This document shows positions 16,809-25,489 of a DNA stretch of 64,000 nucleotides, one piece after another. Both the position numbers and the translations under genes were made by a program. This DNA is from Achromobacter aegrifaciens. Lineage in GTDB: Bacteria > Pseudomonadota > Gammaproteobacteria > Burkholderiales > Burkholderiaceae_B. The first letter of the stretch is position 1. Every line of letters starts with the position of its first letter. The notes under the pieces were generated by a model. It saw only the letters and a program-made list of their open reading frames with translations, ran no database searches and was not told the DNA's origin. The stretch spans positions 62,001-126,000 of the forward strand of contig NZ_CADIJY010000005.1 in the NCBI RefSeq assembly GCF_902859735.1, in the 5' to 3' direction.

Positions 16809-17807
16809 ATGCCCCCTATCTACGCGCGCGCCCTCAAGCGTGCAGCATGGCCCATGCTGGCCCTGTCCTGCCTGGTTTCTGGCACCGCCGGCGCGCAAGG
16901 CGCCTATCCCAACCATCCCATTTCGCTGGTCGTGCCGTTCGCAGCGGGCGGGCCGACCGATGTCGTGGCGCGCAGTCTGGGCGCGTCCATGTCCAAGACG
17001 CTGGGCCAAAGCATCATCATCGAGAACCGCACCGGTGCGGGCGGCACGCTGGCGTCCCAGCACGTGGCGCGCGCCGCGCCCGATGGCTACACCTTCCTGA
17101 TTCACCACAACGGCATGGCCACCGCGCCGGCGCTGTACCGCAAGCTGTCATTCAACCCGCTGACGGACTTCGCCTATGTCGGCCAGGTGGCCGACGTGCC
17201 CATGACGCTGCTGGGCCGCAAGGACCTGCCCGCGGACGGCATGAAGGACTTCATCAAGTACGCCAAGGAAAACGGCAACAAGATCAACCTGGCCAACGCC
17301 GGGCTGGGCGCGGTGTCGCAGCTCTGCGGCATGTTGCTGCAGGAATCGCTGGGCGTGCAGTTCACCACCGTGCCCTATGCCGGCACGGCGCCGGCGATGA
17401 CCGCGCTGCTGGGCGGCCAGGTGGACGTGCTGTGCGATCAGACCACCCAGACCATTCCGCAGATCAAGGCCGACCGCGTGAAGCTGTACGGCGTCACCAC
17501 GCTGGAGCGCATCAAGACGCTGCCTGATGCGCCGACCCTGCAGGAGAACGGCCTGAAGGGCTTCGAGGTCAAGGTGTGGCATGGCGTCTACGCGCCCAAG
17601 GGCACGCCGCCAGAAGCCGTCGCGAAGTTCAACGAGGCCCTGCGCGCCGCGCTGAAGGATCCTGCCTTCACGCAGAAGATGGCGGAACTGGGCGCCGAGA
17701 TCGTGCCGGAATCCAAGCAGACGCCGCAAGGCCTGCAGACCTGGCTGCAATCCGAGGTCGACAAATGGGGCGGCATCATCGGCAAGGCGGGGGTGTACGC
17801 CGACTGA
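16809..17807 (+). CDS. Bug-type (TctC-like) periplasmic solute receptor
   Basis: This 332-residue extracytoplasmic receptor belongs to the Bug family, expanded in Bordetella and Achromobacter; members bind carboxylates or related metabolites. A signal peptide ends near GTAGAQG. The mature start PNHPISLVVPFAAGGPTDVVARSLG, IIIENRTGAGGTLASQHVARAAPDGYT and VPYAGTAPAMTALLGGQVDVL are family signatures. AAGGAG lies just upstream of the ATG. It precedes an IclR-type regulator on the same strand. No TctAB membrane genes are nearby, as is common for Bug genes. The ligand is probably the substrate of the adjacent CoA pathway. Confidence 0.9.
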   Translation: MPPIYARALKRAAWPMLALSCLVSGTAGAQGAYPNHPISLVVPFAAGGPTDVVARSLGASMSKTLGQSIIIENRTGAGGTLASQHVARAAPDGYTFLIHHNGMATAPALYRKLSFNPLTDFAYVGQVADVPMTLLGRKDLPADGMKDFIKYAKENGNKINLANAGLGAVSQLCGMLLQESLGVQFTTVPYAGTAPAMTALLGGQVDVLCDQTTQTIPQIKADRVKLYGVTTLERIKTLPDAPTLQENGLKGFEVKVWHGVYAPKGTPPEAVAKFNEALRAALKDPAFTQKMAELGAEIVPESKQTPQGLQTWLQSEVDKWGGIIGKAGVYAD

Positions 17808-17828
17808 TGGCGCGGCGGGCGGCGGCGG

Positions 17829-17857
17829 TTGCTGCTGCCCGTTCATGAATATATATT
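17829..17857 (+). promoter_or_regulatory. Sigma-70-type promoter of the IclR gene, probably giving a leaderless mRNA
   Basis: TTGCTG at 17829-17834 and TATATT at 17852-17857 are separated by exactly 17 bp. The expected start point is near 17864-17865, which coincides with the ATG of the regulator gene. No Shine-Dalgarno sequence exists upstream of that ATG. Confidence 0.5.
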
Positions 17858-17876
17858 CGCGTGCATGAGTACGAAC
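17841..17876 (+). repeat. IclR operator candidate, copy 1 (overlaps regulator start)
   Basis: This 36-bp element begins GTTCATGAATATA and ends ACGAAC. It matches the element at 18822-18857 at 28 of 36 positions, including an identical first 13 bp. It covers the -10 box and the first four codons of the IclR gene, an ideal position for autorepression. Confidence 0.6.
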
Positions 17877-18632
17877 GACGTAAAAAGCGCCAGGCGCGTC
17901 CTGGACATCCTGCAATTCTTCGCCGCGACGCGGGCGCCGGCCACGCTGTCGCAGCTTTCGGCCGGACTGGGCATCCCCAAGTCCAGCTGCCTGGCCTTGC
18001 TGGACACGCTGGAAGGCGACGGCTACGCGCATCAGACTGCGGGCCGTTATTACCTCACCCGCCGCTGGCTGAACGAGGCCCGCACTGTGGCCGAGCATGA
18101 CCAGCTGACCACACGCATCCGGCCCACGCTGGAGGCGCTGCGCGACGAATTGGACGAGACCCTGATCCTGGCGCAACGGTCGGGCGACCAGGTGGTCTAC
18201 CTGGACGTGGCCGAGCCCGAACGCATCGTGCGCTTCACGGCCAGGGTCGGCCAGCAAAAACCGCTGCATGCATCGGCCTCCGGGCGTGCCCTGCTGGGCG
18301 CCATGCCGCCTGCCGAACGCGAGGCGCTGGTCGCGCGCCTGCCCCTGGACCGCTATACCAGCAAGACGGTCAAGACCCACAAGCAACTGCTGCAGCTGAT
18401 CGATTCCGAAGCCCGGCGCGGCTGGCACGTCAATCTGGCGGAGCATCAGGCCGATACCCTGTCGGTTGCCGCGCCGCTGGTGTTGTACGGCGCCGTGCTG
18501 GCGCTGGTCGTGGGCGCTCCGCTGGACCGTTCCGCCTCCCGCGCCGACCTCATCGGCCAGACCTTGCTTGCCGCCGGCCGCGAACTCACGCAACGCCTGG
18601 ACAGCCCGGCGCCCGCCGTGACTGCCTACTAA
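17865..18632 (+). CDS. IclR-family transcriptional regulator
   Basis: This 255-residue regulator has an N-terminal winged helix (SARRVLDILQFFAATRAPATLSQLSAGLGIPKSSCLALLDTLEGDGY) and the IclR effector-binding domain (VVYLDVAEPERIVRFTARVGQQKPLHASASGRALLGAMP, then ADTLSVAAPLV). It most likely controls the MaoC/CitE/CaiB operon downstream and itself, because a shared 36-bp sequence sits at both starts. ATG 17865 is chosen because a well-spaced promoter places +1 at this codon; an upstream TTG gives 12 more residues but would start inside the -35 hexamer. Confidence 0.88.
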   Translation: MSTNDVKSARRVLDILQFFAATRAPATLSQLSAGLGIPKSSCLALLDTLEGDGYAHQTAGRYYLTRRWLNEARTVAEHDQLTTRIRPTLEALRDELDETLILAQRSGDQVVYLDVAEPERIVRFTARVGQQKPLHASASGRALLGAMPPAEREALVARLPLDRYTSKTVKTHKQLLQLIDSEARRGWHVNLAEHQADTLSVAAPLVLYGAVLALVVGAPLDRSASRADLIGQTLLAAGRELTQRLDSPAPAVTAY

Positions 18633-18933
18633 GGCCAGCCCCTAAAAGGGCTTTCGCCGCTCCGGCCGCCTGGCTGCCCCGAGAGGCGCCTGGCGGCCGC
18701 GCCTTTACCTCCCCTTCCTGCTTTCCGCCGCGTCACCCGCGCTGGCGGCGCGCGCCTGCGTCCTCCGCGGCTGCGCAGGCTCCTGCGGGTTTACGACTAG
18801 CCAAAACCATTGCCCGCCTTCGTTCATGAATATAAACTTTTGTTCAAGAGTAAGAACGCGGATCGGGATTACCGGTAGCGGCCGCTCGAATTCCGGGCCA
18901 ATACCCCGGCGCTCTCTACATGAAGGAAAGAAC
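18633..18933 (+). promoter_or_regulatory. 301-bp spacer between the IclR gene and the CoA-pathway operon
   Basis: It begins with a small AGCCC/GGGCT hairpin (18637-18652) that may end the IclR transcript. Then come GC-rich inverted segments around 18665-18700 (GGCCGCC and GGCGGCC arms), and finally the second 36-bp operator candidate at 18822-18857. A TATAAA at 18831-18836 within that element could be a -10 box. No ORF is supported. Confidence 0.5.
18822..18857 (+). repeat. IclR operator candidate, copy 2 (upstream of MaoC gene)
   Basis: This 36-bp element begins GTTCATGAATATA and ends AAGAAC, matching the copy at 17841-17876 at 28 of 36 positions. It lies 77 bp before the first gene of the CoA-pathway operon and overlaps a possible -10 box (TATAAA). 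Confidence 0.6.
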
Positions 18934-19386
18934 ATGGCTGGCCTTTATTACGAACAGTTTTCGCCCGGGCAGGCGTTCGAGCATGCCTGGACCCGCACCC
19001 TGACCGAAATGGACAACGTGCTGTTCAGTTCCCTGACGATGAACGTGCAGCCGCTGCATCTGGACGCGCATTTCGCCGCGCAGACGGAGTTCGGCAAGCC
19101 CCTGGTCAACAGCCTGTTCACGCTGGGCCTGCTGATCGGCATGACGGTCAACGACACCACCCTGGGCACTACCGTGGCCAATCTGGGCATGACCGACGTG
19201 AACTTCCCCAAGCCGGTTTTCGCTGGCGACACCTTGCATGTGCACACCCGCGTGCTGTCGGTGCGCGAGAGCAAATCGCGCCCCAACGCGGGCATCGTCG
19301 AGTTCGAGCACACCGCGCTGAACCATCGCGACGAAGTCGTGGCCACGTGCAAGCGTTCGGCCTTGATGCGCAAGCGTCCGGCCTGA
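18934..19386 (+). CDS. MaoC-like acyl-CoA hydratase
   Basis: This 150-residue hotdog-fold protein is a MaoC-type hydratase acting on an enoyl-CoA. Segments such as [36 protein letters not shown] and [34 protein letters not shown] are typical, with the Asp/His-containing substrate-binding loop around QPLHLD. It is the first gene of an operon with a CitE-like lyase and a CoA-transferase. By analogy with the itaconate pathway (CoA-transferase, itaconyl-CoA hydratase, citramalyl-CoA lyase) it would hydrate itaconyl- or mesaconyl-CoA; that assignment is inferred from context. Confidence 0.85.
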   Translation: MAGLYYEQFSPGQAFEHAWTRTLTEMDNVLFSSLTMNVQPLHLDAHFAAQTEFGKPLVNSLFTLGLLIGMTVNDTTLGTTVANLGMTDVNFPKPVFAGDTLHVHTRVLSVRESKSRPNAGIVEFEHTALNHRDEVVATCKRSALMRKRPA

Positions 19387-19412
19387 GCTTGCCGCCGTCC
19401 AGGAGGACCACG

Positions 19413-20267
19413 ATGACCCGCTCCCTGCTGTTCGTGCCCGGCGATTCCGGGCGCAAGTTCGATCACGCGGCCGCCAGCGCCGCCGATGCCCTGATCCTGG
19501 ACCTGGAAGACTCCGTCGCCCCGGACCAGAAGCCTGCTGCGCGCAAGGAAGTCCGCGCCATGCTGGAACGCGGCGCGGCAGGCAAACAACTATGGGTGCG
19601 CATCAACGCGCTGGAGGGCGGCGACGCCCTGGCCGATCTGGCCGCCGTGATGCCCGCCACCCCCTACGGCATCGTGCTGCCCAAATGCGCCGGCCGCGAT
19701 GGTCTCCTGCACCTGTCGCACTATCTTGACGCCTTCGAGGCCACGGCCGGCACGGCCCCAGGCGTCACACGCATCCTCGCCATCGTCACCGAGACTGCGC
19801 AGTCCCTATTCAGCCTGCACGACTACCGCGACGCCACGCCGCGGCTGTGGGGGCTGTCCTGGGGTGCGGAAGACCTGGCCGCCGACGTCGGCGCGCTGCG
19901 CAACCGCGAGGCGGGCCGCTACACGGAGCCCTTCCGTCTGGCGCGCTCGCTGTGCCTGATGTCGGCCGCCGCGGCCGGCGTGCGCGCCATCGACACGGTC
20001 TGCGTCGACCTTGACGCGCCCGAGGTTCTGGCAGCCGAGGCCGGCGAAGCCTTTCGCGATGGCTTCGTCGGCAAGATGGCCATCCATCCGCGCCACGTAG
20101 CCGCGGTCAACGCGGCGCTGAGCCCGGACGACGGCCAATTGCAATGGGCCCGCGCCGTCATTGCCGCCTTCGCCGCCAACCCGGGCGCGGGCACCTTGCG
20201 GCTGGACGGCAAGATGATCGACCGCCCGCACCTGCGCCTGGCGCGCCGCCTGCTGGGGGAGGACTGA
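19413..20267 (+). CDS. CitE-like / HpcH-family acyl-CoA lyase
   Basis: This 284-residue TIM-barrel lyase belongs to the CitE/citramalyl-CoA/malyl-CoA lyase family. It opens with SLLFVPGDSGRKFDHAAASAADALILDLEDSVAP, the classic CitE start; Glu in AIVTETAQSLF and Asp in SWGAEDLAADVGA are the expected Mg ligands. It probably cleaves a hydroxyacyl-CoA to acetyl-CoA plus a keto acid. AGGAGG stands eight bases before the ATG. It sits between the hydratase and CoA-transferase genes, matching a citramalyl-CoA lyase role, though related C4-C5 substrates are possible. Confidence 0.88.
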   Translation: MTRSLLFVPGDSGRKFDHAAASAADALILDLEDSVAPDQKPAARKEVRAMLERGAAGKQLWVRINALEGGDALADLAAVMPATPYGIVLPKCAGRDGLLHLSHYLDAFEATAGTAPGVTRILAIVTETAQSLFSLHDYRDATPRLWGLSWGAEDLAADVGALRNREAGRYTEPFRLARSLCLMSAAAAGVRAIDTVCVDLDAPEVLAAEAGEAFRDGFVGKMAIHPRHVAAVNAALSPDDGQLQWARAVIAAFAANPGAGTLRLDGKMIDRPHLRLARRLLGED

Positions 20268-20269
20268 AC

Positions 20270-21427
20270 ATGCCCGGACCACTGCACGGCATACGCGTCG
20301 TCGACATGACCAGCGTCGGCATGGGGCCCATGGCCACCCAGATGCTGGGCGACATGGGCGCCGACGTCATCAAGGTGGAATCCGCCGAGGGCGACGTATT
20401 CCGTCACGTCACCCCCCAGCGCCATGCCGCCATGAGCCATACCCATCTGAACCTGAACCGCAATAAGCGCAGCGCGGTGATCAATGCCAAGACCCCCGAA
20501 GGCCGTGCGCAACTGGACGCGTTGATCGGCGGCGCCGACGTCTTCATCTCCAACATGCGCGCCCCGGCGATGCGCCGCCTGGGCCTGGATTACGCGACGC
20601 TGCAGCCCCGTTTTCCCGAACTGGTCTATTGCGCCTGCTATGGCTATTCGGAGCAAGGCCCTTACGCGGGACGCGCCGCCATCGACGACACCATCCAGGC
20701 CGCGTCGGGCATGGCCTGGCTGCAGGGCGGCGCGGGCGAGCAGGCGCCGCGCTATGTCAATTCCGTGGTCGCCGACAAGGTGGTGGCGCTGTACGTGGCC
20801 AACGCCGTCACCAGCGCCCTGTTGGCGCGCGAGCGCGGCGCGGGCGGCCAGGCCGTGGAAGTGCCGATGTTCGAATGCATGGTGGCCTTCCTGGCGCCGG
20901 AACATCTGGCGGGGCTGACCTTCGTGCCGCCCGAAGGGCCGGCGGGCTATACGCGCCTGCTCAATGAGTACCGCCGCCCGTTCCGCACGCAGGACGGCTA
21001 CATGAGCGTGGTGCCTTACACCACGCCGCAATGGCAGCGCTTCTTTGCGCTGGCCGGCAACCCCGAGATGGCGCAGGACCCGCGCTACTTGACGCTCAAC
21101 AGCCGCAGCAAGCATTTTCCCGAGCTATACAGCTACGTCGAAGGCGTGCTGGGCAAGCGCACCACCGCGCAATGGATCGAACTGCTGGCGACCGCCGACA
21201 TCCCCTATGCGCCGGTCAACGGCTTCGAGGAACTGCTGGCCGACCCGCACTTGCGGGCCACCGGCTTCTGGCATGAATCCGAGCACCCCACCGAAGGGCG
21301 GCTGATCCAGGCGGGCCTGCCCGTCCGCTTCAGCCGCACGCCGGCAGAGATCCGGCGGCATCCGCCCGGCCTGGGCGAACACACAGCCGAGATCCTGGCG
21401 GAAGCCCAGGCCGGCCGGACGTCCTAA
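20270..21427 (+). CDS. CaiB/BaiF family (family III) CoA-transferase
   Basis: This 385-residue enzyme moves CoA between carboxylates. It shows the family start LHGIRVVDMTSVGMGPMATQMLGDMGADVIKVE, the CoA-binding LNLNRNKRSAVINAKTPEGR, and the catalytic Asp region GRAAIDDTIQAASGMA. It begins 2 bp after the lyase stop, so translation is likely coupled. In an itaconate-type pathway it would activate the dicarboxylate at the expense of succinyl-CoA. The natural acid is unknown, and the adjacent Bug receptor presumably binds it. Confidence 0.88.
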   Translation: MPGPLHGIRVVDMTSVGMGPMATQMLGDMGADVIKVESAEGDVFRHVTPQRHAAMSHTHLNLNRNKRSAVINAKTPEGRAQLDALIGGADVFISNMRAPAMRRLGLDYATLQPRFPELVYCACYGYSEQGPYAGRAAIDDTIQAASGMAWLQGGAGEQAPRYVNSVVADKVVALYVANAVTSALLARERGAGGQAVEVPMFECMVAFLAPEHLAGLTFVPPEGPAGYTRLLNEYRRPFRTQDGYMSVVPYTTPQWQRFFALAGNPEMAQDPRYLTLNSRSKHFPELYSYVEGVLGKRTTAQWIELLATADIPYAPVNGFEELLADPHLRATGFWHESEHPTEGRLIQAGLPVRFSRTPAEIRRHPPGLGEHTAEILAEAQAGRTS

Positions 21428-21452
21428 GGTTCCAAAGCACGAGGAGACAGAC

Positions 21453-22427
21453 ATGAAAAACAACATCCGATCCGCCCTGATCGCCGCCGCGCTGTGCCTG
21501 CCGTCCCTGACAGGCGCAGCCCCCGGCTATCCGCAGGCGGACAAGCCCATCCATTTCGTGGTCGGCTTTCCTGCCGGTAGCACCATCGACAACGTCTCGC
21601 GCGTGGTGGTGGACGATATCCGCGCCCGCACCGGCGCGCAGATCATCGTCGAGAACAAGCCCGGCGCGCTGGGCGTGCTGGGCGTGGACACGGTGGCACG
21701 GGCCGCGCCCGACGGCTACACCATGATGCCGAGTTCCAGCGCCACCAGCTCGTCCGGCCCCTACCTGTCCAAGGCCTTCCAGCGCTATGACGCCATGAAG
21801 GACTTCACCCAGGTCGGGCGTGTGGTGCGCTTCGACGTGGTCATCGTCACGCGCGCCGCCGGCCAGCATGGCGACGCGCGCCAACTGGTGGCGGCAGCCA
21901 AGGAAAAGCCGAATTCGGTGACCAGCGGCTATGGCTCGGGCACGGGCCAGGTGGTCGCGGCGGCGTTCAGCCGCGCAGCGGGCGCCGAGGTGCTGGCCGT
22001 GCCCTATAAGGGCCAACCGGCAGCCATCACCGATCTGCTGGGCGGGCGCATCGATTTCGTGGCGGCCGACCTGGGGGCCGTGCTGCCGCAGATCCGCGCC
22101 AAGAACCTGAACGCCGTGGCCCTGGTTTCCAACAAGCGCTCGACCATCCTGCCCTCCGTGCCCACCGCCCAGGAACTTGGCATGGGCAGCCTGGACCTGA
22201 CCGGCTGGATCGGCGTGGCCGGCCCCGGCGGCCTCGCGCCCGAGGCGGCGAAGTGGTGGTCCGAGCAACTGACGGCCACGATGCGCGAGCCTGCGATCCA
22301 GGAAAAACTGCGCGCCATGGGCATGGAGCCCGACCTGGCCACGGGTGATCCCTTGCAGCAATTCGTGCGCGGCCAGTACGACGCCTGGGGTCAGCAGATC
22401 CGGCAGGCGGGAATCCAACCCGAGTAA
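21453..22427 (+). CDS. Bug-type (TctC-like) periplasmic solute receptor, second copy
   Basis: This 324-residue receptor has a signal peptide (cleavage near LTGAAPG), followed by the Bug signatures FVVGFPAGSTIDNVSRVVVDDI, IIVENKPGALGVLGVDTVARAAPDGYT and VPYKGQPAAITDLLGGRIDFV. It lacks the usual Gly-Gly of PGGP, having PAGST instead. AGGAG lies ten bases before the ATG, and the gene is 25 bp behind the CoA-transferase, making it the last gene of the operon. Together with the receptor gene at 16809 it brackets the catabolic cluster. Confidence 0.9.
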   Translation: MKNNIRSALIAAALCLPSLTGAAPGYPQADKPIHFVVGFPAGSTIDNVSRVVVDDIRARTGAQIIVENKPGALGVLGVDTVARAAPDGYTMMPSSSATSSSGPYLSKAFQRYDAMKDFTQVGRVVRFDVVIVTRAAGQHGDARQLVAAAKEKPNSVTSGYGSGTGQVVAAAFSRAAGAEVLAVPYKGQPAAITDLLGGRIDFVAADLGAVLPQIRAKNLNAVALVSNKRSTILPSVPTAQELGMGSLDLTGWIGVAGPGGLAPEAAKWWSEQLTATMREPAIQEKLRAMGMEPDLATGDPLQQFVRGQYDAWGQQIRQAGIQPE

Positions 22428-22447
22428 GCAGCGGGCTGCCCAAAGAA

Positions 22448-22475
22448 AAGCCCACCCTCGCGGGTGGGCTTGGCC
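22448..22475. terminator. Terminator between the Bug gene and metF (convergent)
   Basis: AAGCCCACCC at 22448-22457 and GGGTGGGCTT at 22462-22471 form a perfect 10-bp stem with a four-base loop. T-rich sequence on the - strand (complement of CAAAGAAA) makes it at least a metF terminator, and it may work in both directions. Confidence 0.85.
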
Positions 22476-22495
22476 TTTATGGCGAGTGCAGCCTG

Positions 22496-23344
22496 TTACG
22501 CCTGCACCGCTAGCTCCTTCCACACCGCCAGCGGCGCTTCCGCGTGGTTCAAGGTGTAGAAATGCAGGCCCGGCGCGCCGTTGTCCAGCAGCGTCTGGCA
22601 CAGTTCGGTCACCACGTCCACGCCGAAGGCGCGGATGGAGGCCTTGTCGTCGCCGAACTCGGCCAGGCGCAGGCGGATCCAGCGCGGCACTTCCGCGCCG
22701 CACATTTCCGAGAAGCGCAGCAGCTGCGTGTGGTTCGTGATGGGCATGATGCCCGGCACGATGGGCACGTTCACGCCCTTGGCCTGGGCCCGGTCGACGA
22801 AGTCGAAGTAGGCGTCGGCGTTGAAGAAGTACTGCGTGATCGCGGCGTCGGCGCCGGCTTTCACCTTGTTCACGAAATGGTTCAGGTCGGCGGAGGGATT
22901 GGCCGCCTGGGGATGCATTTCGGGATAGGCCGCCACTTCGATGTGGAACCAGTCGCCCGTTTCCTCGCGGATGAACGACACCAGCTCGTTGGCGTAGCGC
23001 AGTTCGCCCGCATCGCCGCCCATGCCCGAGGGCAGGTCGCCGCGCAGGGCCACCACGCGCCGCACGCCCTCGTTCTTGTAGGCCTGGAGGATGTCCCGCA
23101 GATCCTGGCGCGTGGCGCCGACGCACGACAGGTGCGGCGCCGCCTCGCAACCCAGGTTGCGCAGCGTGCGCACGGCGTCCGCCGTGCCGGCGCGGGTGGA
23201 GCCGCCCGCGCCGAAGGTCACGCTGACGTACTTGGGCTGGATGGCCAGCATCTGCTTGGCCGCGCGCACCAGCCGCTCCTGGCCGGCCAGGTCGCGCGGA
23301 GGGAAGAATTCCAGACTGAAAGCGGGAGTAGTCGAGTCAGACAT
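22496..23344 (-). CDS. metF: Methylenetetrahydrofolate reductase
   Basis: This 282-residue flavoprotein reduces 5,10-methylene-THF to 5-methyl-THF for methionine synthesis. FSLEFFPPRD at the start holds the catalytic Glu region; VSVTFGAGGSTRAGT, GDLPSGMG (folate/FAD contact), YPEMHPQA and ITQYFFNADAYFDFVDRA are family motifs. Its ATG shares one base with the stop of the upstream small membrane-protein gene (TAATG). It belongs to the operon ahcY, membrane protein, metF behind an SAH riboswitch, so it would be induced when S-adenosylhomocysteine rises. Confidence 0.95.
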   Translation of the reverse strand: MSDSTTPAFSLEFFPPRDLAGQERLVRAAKQMLAIQPKYVSVTFGAGGSTRAGTADAVRTLRNLGCEAAPHLSCVGATRQDLRDILQAYKNEGVRRVVALRGDLPSGMGGDAGELRYANELVSFIREETGDWFHIEVAAYPEMHPQAANPSADLNHFVNKVKAGADAAITQYFFNADAYFDFVDRAQAKGVNVPIVPGIMPITNHTQLLRFSEMCGAEVPRWIRLRLAEFGDDKASIRAFGVDVVTELCQTLLDNGAPGLHFYTLNHAEAPLAVWKELAVQA

Positions 23345-23679
23345 TAGGGGATCAGCTTCGTGAGCAGGCCAGAGATGATGCTGTACAGGATCGCACCGCC
23401 CACGGCCCACCAGAACCCGTTGACCTGGAAGCCCTTCAGCACGGAGCCGACGAACCAGAACAACAAGGCGTTGATGACGATGAGGAAGAGACCGAGAGTG
23501 ACGATCGTGATGGGCAGTGTCAGCAGCACCAGCACCGGTTTGACCAGCATGTTCACCAGGCCCAGCACCAGCGCGGCGATGAGCGCCGATCCGAAGCTGG
23601 CCACGGTGATGCCGGGCAGCAGGTAGGCCACGGCCAGCAGGGCCACCGCGTTCAGGATCCAGACGAGTATCAATGCCAT
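23344..23679 (-). CDS. Small membrane protein, phage holin superfamily IV / YvlD-like (PF04020)
   Basis: This 111-residue protein consists of four hydrophobic helices: LILVWILNAVALLAVAYLL, LIAALVLGLVNMLVKPVLVLL, TIVTLGLFLIVINALLFWFVGSVL and FWWAVGGAILYSIISGLL. The pattern VNMLVKPVLVLLTLPITIVTLGLFLIVINALLFWF is typical of the family, whose function is unknown despite the holin name. A clear AGGAGA precedes the ATG. It lies between ahcY and metF and overlaps the metF start by one base, so it is part of the methyl-cycle operon. Confidence 0.85.
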   Translation of the reverse strand: MALILVWILNAVALLAVAYLLPGITVASFGSALIAALVLGLVNMLVKPVLVLLTLPITIVTLGLFLIVINALLFWFVGSVLKGFQVNGFWWAVGGAILYSIISGLLTKLIP

Positions 23680-23799
23680 GTTCGATCTCCTGTTGTGAGC
23701 CCGCCGGCCCTGCCGCGGCGATACGTACGCGACAGGGGTCCTGCGGACCGGAAAGCCCGCGCCGGCATGGCGCGGCACTTTCCTATTTTGCTACAACCA

Positions 23800-25218
<1,419 letters not shown>

Positions 25219-25294
25219 GGTGTGTAGGCTCCACGTGAAATACGAACGGCGCAGGATATGGCCGGACAACGCGAAGGCACCACGAAGGTCGAGT

Positions 25295-25329
25295 GCTCGC
25301 CTTTCCCGCCATATGCGACAAAGGTGAGC
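25295..25329 (-). promoter_or_regulatory. Possible expression-platform hairpin of the SAH riboswitch
   Basis: On the - strand GCTCACCTTT (25329-25320), which contains part of the aptamer's 3' pseudoknot strand, can pair at 9 of 10 positions with AAAGGCGAGC (25304-25295). Formation of this helix would compete with the ligand-bound fold. Whether it controls transcription or translation is unclear; no T-run follows directly. Confidence 0.45.
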
Positions 25330-25453
25330 GCCGTTGCTGTAGCGCCGCGCAAGGCGCGCCGCTTGAACAAGGATTCCTGAGCCTGGCGAGCCTGGATCCG
25401 CTTGCCGTGCCGGCTGGCGGGAACCGCAGGGTCGTCGCAACGCTCCTCAGGAT
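25320..25453 (-). ncRNA. SAH riboswitch upstream of ahcY
   Basis: The ahcY leader matches the S-adenosylhomocysteine riboswitch core. It has a 5' segment CCTGAGGAGCGTTGCGACGA, an internal GCCAGGCTCAGG whose CTCAGG closes P1 with CCTGAG, and the 3' pseudoknot strand GCAACGGCGCTCACC, which pairs with GGAGCGTTG. Members of this class switch genes on when SAH accumulates. A TACAAT hexamer just upstream on the - strand (25467-25462) is a possible -10 box, within about 25 bp of the end of the upstream glycosyltransferase gene. Confidence 0.88.
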
Positions 25454-25489
25454 TGCCGGGCATTGTACCCGGGAACCGTGCACCAGGGA

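Noticed and set aside
18660-18705. Insertion-sequence end or REP element in the IclR/MaoC spacer
   Set aside because: GC-rich arms (GGCCGCC/GGCGGCC) are present but there is no target duplication, transposase remnant or second copy in the window.
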